Shown here in pieces: positions 57,365 through 64,000 of a DNA stretch of 64,000 bases. Under the pieces are notes generated by a model. That model did no database searches and was not told the origin of the DNA. It worked only from the letters and a program-made list of their open reading frames with translations. The stretch is from Aristolochia californica. Lineage: Eukaryota > Streptophyta > Magnoliopsida > Piperales > Aristolochiaceae. Both the position numbers and the translations under genes were made by a program. Position 1 is the stretch's first letter. Every line of letters starts with the position of its first letter. The stretch is from contig JARWKL010000006.1 in assembly GCA_029961685.1 (NCBI GenBank), forward strand, positions 7,153,383 to 7,217,382, written 5' to 3'.

Positions 57365-58650
57365 AGATCTGTGAACACAAGTTGAAAAAAACTAGAACTG
57401 ATGAGAAACCTTATTCGAGGGCAATCACTATTAGATTTAGGATAGAGGATGAAAGTAAAGCTTTCCATCAAGCATTTAATTACTCGAAGAAAGAAGTTAC
57501 TGGTGCGAGAGTTGGGGCAAAGCTGGAAAATTGATCACTCCTGGTTTCCAAGAGAAAATTTGATGATAAAATAGAGGCTGCTTCTGCTAAAATGTACTTC
57601 CATTACTATGGCCAGCTTCTACATTAGCAAAAATATGTTATAGGATTACGTGAGGACATGAACCTATTATGCTGCAGTAATTGAGAACCATTCAGATTTT
57701 CATGATCGTGTTGTTGTTGATGTTGGTACTGGTAGTGGTATTCTTTCATTATTTGCAGCTCACGCTGGTGCAAGGCATGTTTATGCTGTAGAGGCATCTG
57801 AAATGGCTGAACATGCACATAGACTGATAACAGGAAATTCATCATTGAACAGGAAATTCATCATTGGGACAACAAATAACGATTGTCAAAGGCAACGTTG
57901 AGGAAGTCAAGCTGCCTGAAAAAGCAGATATACTCATTTCAGAGCCCATGGGCACTTTACTTGTTAATGAAAGAATGCTAGAGTCATATGTAATTGCAAG
58001 AGGTCGTTGTCTTGTTCCCAATGGGAAAATGTTTCCAACAATTGGGAGGATTCACTTAGCTCCTCTCAGTGATGAATTTTTGTATGTTGAAATTACAAAC
58101 AAGTCCCTCTTGTGGCTACAACATAATTACAATGGGGTTCATCTTACCCCTTTACATGGATCTGCATTTTAGGGATATTTTTCTGAGCCTGTAGTAGATG
58201 CTTTTGATCCAAGATTGTTGGTGGCTCCAACAGTTACCCATACAATAGATTTCATGACTCTGAAGGAAGAGGAGCTATATGAATTTGACATCCCCTTAAG
58301 TTTCAAAGCTGCTGTTGGGATTAGGATACATGGGCTTGTATGTTGGTTTGATGTCTTGTTCATTGGGAGTTCTTTTCATCGGTGGCTTATAACAGCACCA
58401 GGGGCTCACACAACACACTGGTACCAACTTCGTTGTGTTCTCTCTCAGCCTTTATATGTGATGGTTGGACAAGAAATTACAGGTCATCTTCACATGGTTG
58501 CTCACCATGCTCAGAGCTATACTATGAACCTTACTCTCTCAGCTATAATGTATGGTGTTGGAGCTGAACAAGGAGGCATAATCCAAAGCTCTATGGGTAA
58601 GCTCGATCTTAAAGTACCATATTATCGAATGTCTCAACCACAGGGCTAAA
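57365..58650 (+). pseudogene. Captured PRMT4/CARM1-type arginine methyltransferase cDNA fragment
   Basis: Nearly a whole PRMT without introns, with at least three frameshifts or stops. Seen: YSRAITIRFRIEDESKAF, KFDDKIEAASAKMYFHYYGQ, then VVVDVGTGSGILSLFAAHAG with HVYAVEASEMAE (SAM-binding motif I and post-I), ADILISEPMGTLLVNERM (double-E loop with both Glu), PGAHTTHWYQLRCVLSQPLY (THW loop), and MSQPQ at the end. The last frame 58215-58649 is 144 codons. PRMT4 asymmetrically dimethylates Arg in histone H3 and RNA-binding proteins in the nucleus. A 19-bp duplication (57832-57869) shifts the frame just after motif I, so the copy is not functional as such. Confidence 0.9.
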
Positions 58651-59047
58651 AATGGAGCACTCGTATATCTACATCCCTGGGTAATCTTCTCACCAACTTC
58701 TCAGCCCAATTCCAGCAACATTGTTGCTACCAAGTCAAACCTCCAACATACTTTGGTTTGGGACATGCTGCATTTTGCCAATGAGGCAACTATTGGGGCA
58801 GATCACACAAGGGTTGTTCATATCAAAGCCGAAGTTGCCAGTTTGGAGTAGGTGATAGTTCAACTTGTTGCTCAGTTGCTTATCCGTATTAGGGTATGCT
58901 ATAGCAAGTGATGCGGGCAGAGTTGACAAAAAAATTGCTTCTCTGGTAGGATGCTCCAGTTTTGTCATTCAGAGGGCTGACACAGATATCGTGGATGCTA
59001 CTTAAAATAGGTGGAGACGTCGGCACGGGCAAGCAGACCCTACCTTC

Positions 59048-59084
59048 GAGCTTGAGGACAAGCTCTTTCTCCCAGGGGGTGTAA
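59048..59084 (+). other. Gypsy pol-tail remnant and purine tract of element 2
   Basis: Reads FELEDKLFLPGGV just before the 3' LTR, as in the first element and at 11169-11195. Confidence 0.65.
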
Positions 59085-59421
59085 TGTTATGCATGCAATA
59101 ACATTATTAAGAGTCTAATTAATTATTTTTCTTTACTTTAATTTATTTTATTTCATTTAAAGAATTAAGAGGCCATAGGGGTATTTTTGTAATATTTTAT
59201 CTTGAACCTTGTAAGGGTGAACCCTATTTAAGAAAGTAAAAGTAATGAGAAAAGACAAGCATTGATTTAGAGTAAACAAGGGTTTTGAGTTCTCCTCAAT
59301 GAGCTCAGGGGTATGCGTTCTCCTCAAAGAACCTAGGGTTCTCAAGCTTCCCTTCGGCTTGATCTTCGCATTTCTCTTCTTCCTCCCTACGAATCCATGT
59401 GTGAGATCCGGGACGGTAACA
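59085..59421 (+). repeat. 3' LTR of gene-capturing element 2
   Basis: 337 bp, TGTTATGCATGCAATAACA...GGTAACA. About 27 bp shorter than the 5' LTR, with scattered substitutions. Confidence 0.82.
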
Positions 59422-61390
59422 TACTGACTCTCAAAAATAAAAACAAAATAGAAAAAATAATGGAGATTAAAGCATCTATGTGAAGAAACTCGGAGACGGG
59501 TGCATGGACAAAAACAATTGAAGGGAAAACCATGACAAATCTTTTTTCTATTGCTTCTTCTTCTTCTTCTCTTTATCTTCTTCTTCTTATTCTTATTTTT
59601 ATAATACTAATACTACTATTACTTCTTCATCTTCTTCTCCTTCTCCATGTTAAAACCATGCATGCTCTTATACCATGTTAAATTTTAGTTGAAGAACATG
59701 GAAGAAAGAGTGGAGAATGAGAGAGAGGAAGAAGAAGAGAGAAAAGTAGAACACATTAAGGAAACTAAAAAGTTTCAAATGACACATTAAGTTGAGAGAA
59801 AAGTAGAGCACATGTATGGCTAAAAGAAAGAATAGTTATTAGTTGTCTTTCACAATGTCTTTATACAATTTCTAACACTTAAAATTATACCTAAAGTAAA
59901 ACAACCTAAGTCCCAATTACAACCAAACTTGACTTACTAAATCAAATAACATGTAAAAAAGGAAATTTAAATAGGATACTAGATGTAGACAATTTAAACA
60001 AGACAATTCCTCCTTCACATGCTTGATATAAGAAATAGCTTTCCCTTTTCTTCTTTGAATTGCTTCTACTAGTGACACTTCTCATGAGATTCACCTTAGA
60101 ATCGCTTAAATAGATTTTTCAATAAGAATCGGTCAATAAGGGTAGAGAGTTTCAAAGCATACATAGATGAGCAATTTCCACATGGGTACCACTATATTGA
60201 GGTAAACTCTAAATATTTGATTATTAGAATTTTCTTTTTACGCTTGCCTCCATTATTAATTTTGACCATTCTTCTTTTTTGTGCTATTTATTTTTTAAAG
60301 GAAATTTTTTATGTCAAAATTTGGAGTAATGTGGAGGCACGTGTTGTCATGTATTTTATATGGGTGTTATGTTTCGACAACATCAAACTAGTATACATGT
60401 CTAGTATATGGAAAATTGGGGTCACTACCCTCTAGCACTGTTGACTCCTTATAGAAGGGATTTTCTTGAGGATTGGTAGTTGTTGTGTCAATAGGTATTT
60501 GAGGAGTAGAAGTTTCAAGTAATTAGAATTGGGGGTTAAGTATAAAAATTTCAATTACATGAAGTGATACTAAAGTTGTTTAATTCCAAATTGCAGAGAC
60601 CTTCCCAAGAATTATAAAAAACAGTAGAAAACAAATGGTTTGACATACTATGAGACAGAAGTCATTCATGCACATTCTTGAGGAGATGGTATGATTGAAC
60701 TTGAACTATGTTTTATTTTACTTTATTATTAATCTAATATTTTATTTTACTTTATTATGAATCTAATATTTTATTTTAAAAATTCTTAGGGTGAGAATGT
60801 TTCTGAGATAAAAAAATTTAGGATTACCCATTAATTGATTCACAGATGGATTGAATAATCCAAAGAACAATATGTAACTATAATTATAACATTAACATTA
60901 ACATTCATTATCTATAATATTTATTCTAGGAGAGTAATATTATAATTTTTATGCTTTTTTTTAACAAGGTGACATGCAGTGGTTGATGTGAGAGGTAGAA
61001 GAGGCTAGTGAGCAAGTTGATGAGCATGTGATAGTGCAGAATGATCACGGTCTTAGGTCTGGGTACATGGAGGGGTTATGTTTAGTTCAATCGACTATTC
61101 CCAAGATGCCTTGAGGATCTTCTTCTCACACATCCCAACTCAAGGACGATTTGTAGTTGACTCAAGAAGCTTTGAGCTAGATGAAAAAGCAATTGAGGGA
61201 ATATGACCTTCTAACTCAAGATTTGTTGAGCGTTGCTAACCTCTTGGACTGAAGAGCGATTGATGGATGCCAACTGTTACAATGTGGGACCCATCATGGC
61301 CCCACAAGTTGGTGGGACCCACCATGCGCTCAAGAGGTGTCAACAAGAGTCCTCATACAATGTGGCTCTAGTTAATAGATAAGGAACATG
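59422..61390. other. AT-rich intergenic DNA with simple repeats
   Basis: Contains CTT-rich microsatellite (59557-59645) and a 29-bp repeat attttattttactttattat (60710-60780, two and a half units). No gene recognised. The frame at 60217-60435 is a hydrophobic AT-rich artefact. Confidence 0.55.
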
Positions 61391-61883
61391 TGTTGGAATT
61401 AAATAGAAGATTTGAAGATCAGGTGGGACCCACAAAGATACCATGAGCTGGTATCTCTATCTACATGAGCTGGAAGATCATCTGGGACCCACGACATAAG
61501 ACCAAGAGCTGGCTCTCTAGCTTGATTCACGTCCTTAAAGAAGGTGTTTGTAGTTGAGTTAAATTAGTCTCTTAAATAGATAATATAATTTTATCATAAT
61601 AGGCTTATCTTAGAGAGTTTTAGTTGGAATGCAATTAGGAGTCCTAAGGTTAGTTGTACATGGACTCTATCACCTCCTCAAATATTAATAGAGGTGATTT
61701 TAACTCGAAATTATTCAAGCAAGTTACTTCTTTTTTTCCTCCTCTCTTGTGTGAAGTTCTCTCTCTCTAATCTCTCTTATTTTCCTCCTCTTCTCTCTCT
61801 ACCCGAGAGCTTTTCTCTTTTTCTCTTTTTTCTTTCTCTCTCCGCTTGCTCAAGGTATTATTCATGGGGTCCTAAATTCAACA
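61391..61883 (+). repeat. Copia-type LTR-like block, possibly solo LTR
   Basis: Starts TGTTGGAATTAAATAG and ends AAATTCAACA. The words gatcaggtgggacccacaaa resemble the LTR at 45356-45883 (inverted). No clear TSD: ACATG at the left and CCAAC at the right differ, so the edges may be wrong. Confidence 0.4.
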
Positions 61884-62043
61884 CCAACTACTTGATTGAG
61901 GTCTTTAGGAGAGGAGTATGAACATCTAATAAATTTCGTGTAATCTTCTCATAAAGAGATACATCAATTTTTCCAAAAATTGTGTATAGAGTGCAAGGGT
62001 CATTTTACAAATTCTCCCTTGGAGTGATGTATATATTATTTCA

Positions 62044-62337
62044 ATTAGATGTTTATGTTTATGGTTTTTTTATTTATACATTCTGTATATGTATTCAATA
62101 TTTGAAACATAATAATTTTTTAGTAGTGGATCATTATGTTTTTTTTTTTCATATTATACATGTTTTGATAGAGTAAAACTCAAAAAAAATATTAGATGTT
62201 TATGTTTATGGTTTTTTTATTTATAAATTATGTATATGTATTCAATATTTGAAACATAATAATTTTTTAGTAGTAGATCATTATTTTTTTTTTTCATATT
62301 ACACATGTTTAGATAGAGTAAAACTCAAAAAAAATAT
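62044..62337. repeat. 147-bp tandem duplication
   Basis: attagatgtttatgtttatg recurs at 62044 and 62191, and the copies match closely with differing T-tract lengths. Downstream, 62390-62480 has a shorter repeat of ttttttagtattcaagcttt. 62700-64000 shows no gene. Confidence 0.85.
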
Positions 62338-64000
62338 TTTTTAAAATTTAAATTTTATTCATCCTACGGAAAGAAGTACTGCACAAGTAGAATGATTACC
62401 TTTTTTAGTATTCAAGCTTTTTTAGTATTCAAGCTTTGTTTTTCTTGTAGAATGTTTACCTTTTTTAGTATTCAAACTTTTTTCAGCAAAATTGAGATTT
62501 TGAACTTCACTGGTAGAATTTTTTATTTCTAGTTTTTAAATTTCACCTTTTGCTAGAAGAATTCATCATTTTTTTTGGAAAAGATTCAAACTTTTCCACT
62601 CAAAACTAGATGTTTTTGGAAGAGATTTTGAATATTTTTCAACGAGTGAAAGCTGAATTTTTTGGAAGAGATTTTAAATATTTTCCAAAGAAAACATTTC
62701 ATTAGTAGAGTTTCAAAAACTATACCAAAAAATTCTTACATGCTGGTGGAACCTATATAGTCGAAAGATGCCAACAAATCTTCTAATGAATTTTTTGCTT
62801 GAGGTTCCACCACCGAATTCTATACTAGGAGGAGCTTCTGCCAATGAATTATATACCTTTATGAGCGAATTTTTCAATGGCAGAGGTCAAAATTGTGGTG
62901 ATACAACAAATTTATAGTGGTTCACTCCCAAATAGGTTTGCTACATCCACTCACAAGGTATTTGTAACTCATAGTTGAATCTATTGATGAATAGTCAAAC
63001 AAAATCTATAGCAACAAACCAAGAGGGTCCAAATTACAATACCTACCCAATAGTTGGCACGTGCTATCAACATCAATTAGGTGCAAACACTTAGACCGAC
63101 AAGAGGATTTTCAGAAACAACTAAAAATTAGCTTATCAAACTCTAAATTGGTTTACACTATAACAATATCACATCACACAAAATACACTGAATACTAGGT
63201 GATATTACCACAATATCTAGTAGCTCAATTCAATTTCAAATAAATGATTTCAAAGTATATGCACATTGAGATTAGAAAAACTCAATAAATAGATTTTTAA
63301 AGTTGTAGAAAGACCCAAAGTAAGAGTCTAATGAAGTAGACCCACTCCCAAAAAACAAAGTCAAATCAATAGATTTCAAATAAGTTTAATCAAGTTCAAC
63401 ATAACAAATTCCAAATACACACTAAAATTCTCACTCTTGAGTACTTAGATCTTTCAAAGTTCCTTGTTTTGGTCTTCTTGGATTGAGTTGAAAATCTCAG
63501 ACCTCTAAGGATGCAAGGAGAGCTTTTTTTTTCTTTCACCGTAGCCTAGTGGAAAATTGTGGTGGACAAAATCTTTTAGGTAGACACAACCAAATGGTCT
63601 AAGATATAGCCATTTAAGAGTATTTTTTTCCCATCAAATGACTCTTTGTAATTTTTCAAAGTTGTCCAAGTCAAATGTGACAAATCATGGGAAAATTGTA
63701 TAAAAATTACTATTTTGAGTTTATAATGGTAATGGTAGGTTACTTGTAAACTTTGATGACCAACCAAAGCTCTGAATTTTTCCTGTAACTTTTCACGAAT
63801 GAGACAATCGATTGGCTAAGGCCCAATTGGACAACCTTCTAACAACTTGCTCCTTTTGCTTGAGATTAGTTGGCTTTCAGGGTGTCGTCCTTTCTAATCA
63901 AATGTTGTATGTTTAGTTGGAAAATATTATTTGACAAATGTTGTTTCCTCCTTTTCTCTTATGTCTTTCATTTGGCTATGTCAATTGAGCGATTTGGTGG

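Larger units (their letters stand above)
55441..59421 (+). mobile_element. Non-autonomous LTR element carrying a captured PRMT4-like gene
   Basis: Seen: LTRs 55441-55804 and 59085-59421 (TGTTATGCA...GTAACA), primer site after the first, purine tract ccagggggtg before the second, and flanks TATTG (55436-55440) and TACTG (59422-59426), a likely TSD with one change. Leader words and the LEDK tail match the element at 951-5572. Interior: gag-like leader relic, an unassigned 0.9-kb segment and a PRMT4 fragment without introns. No pol domains. Confidence 0.82.

Noticed and set aside
60694..60790. CRISPR-like repeats
   Set aside because: AT-rich tandem repeats without spacers in a plant genome; a simple minisatellite.
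61694..61921. Hydrophobic ORF as a membrane protein gene
   Set aside because: Reads CT-rich LTR sequence (tctctctctct runs); no start context or conservation visible.

Overview
The window is nuclear plant DNA, most likely from an angiosperm with a transposon-rich genome. It contains one spliced host gene with plant-type GT-AG introns. Almost everything else is LTR retrotransposons (Athila-type Ty3/gypsy, other Ty3/gypsy and Ty1/copia) nested in one another, plus remains of an integrated caulimovirid (plant pararetrovirus). No tRNA, rRNA, CRISPR or bacterial-type gene was seen. Species cannot be named from the sequence.

Layout. (1) 70-32191 is one nest bounded by a GTAAC target-site duplication (TSD) and a pair of short copia-type LTRs, oriented on the minus strand. 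It holds a copia gag but no copia pol. In the place of pol lie two minus-strand blocks of caulimovirid-like sequence: last ORF and promoter at 27.7-29.6 kb, and primer site, ORF1, movement protein and coat-protein-like ORFs at 5.6-9.7 kb. Three later insertions break these up: a gene-carrying LTR element (951-5572, TSD CAGTG), a Ty3/gypsy fragment (about 10.2-12.0 kb) and an Athila element (12040-27688, TSD TTAAG). The Athila element contains a second, internally deleted Athila (15209-20605, TSD CAAGT/CGAGT).
(2) 32.2-35.4 kb holds degraded copia LTR modules and a minus-strand copia gag. (3) 35.4-38.2 kb is AT-rich intergenic DNA.
(4) 38288-41682 is an apparently intact seven-exon minus-strand gene for a 323-residue NERD-domain-like protein, the only ordinary host gene seen.
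(5) 42.0-45.3 kb is a non-coding copia-type element and a copia RNase H relic. (6) 45356-53574 is a non-coding copia-type element (TSD CATAT) with a coding but broken copia element inside it (46719-52105, TSD TCTTG).
(7) 54701-55494 is a 397-bp tandem duplication, followed by a second gene-carrying LTR element (55441-59421). (8) 59.4-64.0 kb is AT-rich DNA with short tandem repeats and an LTR-like block.

The most unusual content is the pair of related non-autonomous Ty3/gypsy-derived elements at 951-5572 and 55441-59421. They start TGTTATG, have a tail that looks like the end of a gypsy pol gene, and carry intron-free pieces of host genes. The first carries four in series (GH3 beta-xylosidase, cathepsin B-like protease, prolidase, GH27 alpha-galactosidase). 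The second carries a PRMT4/CARM1-type arginine methyltransferase. The lack of introns points to capture from spliced mRNA during reverse transcription. The second point of interest is the copia/caulimovirid chimera with its unrecognised last ORF. All mobile-element and viral reading frames seen contain stops or frameshifts.
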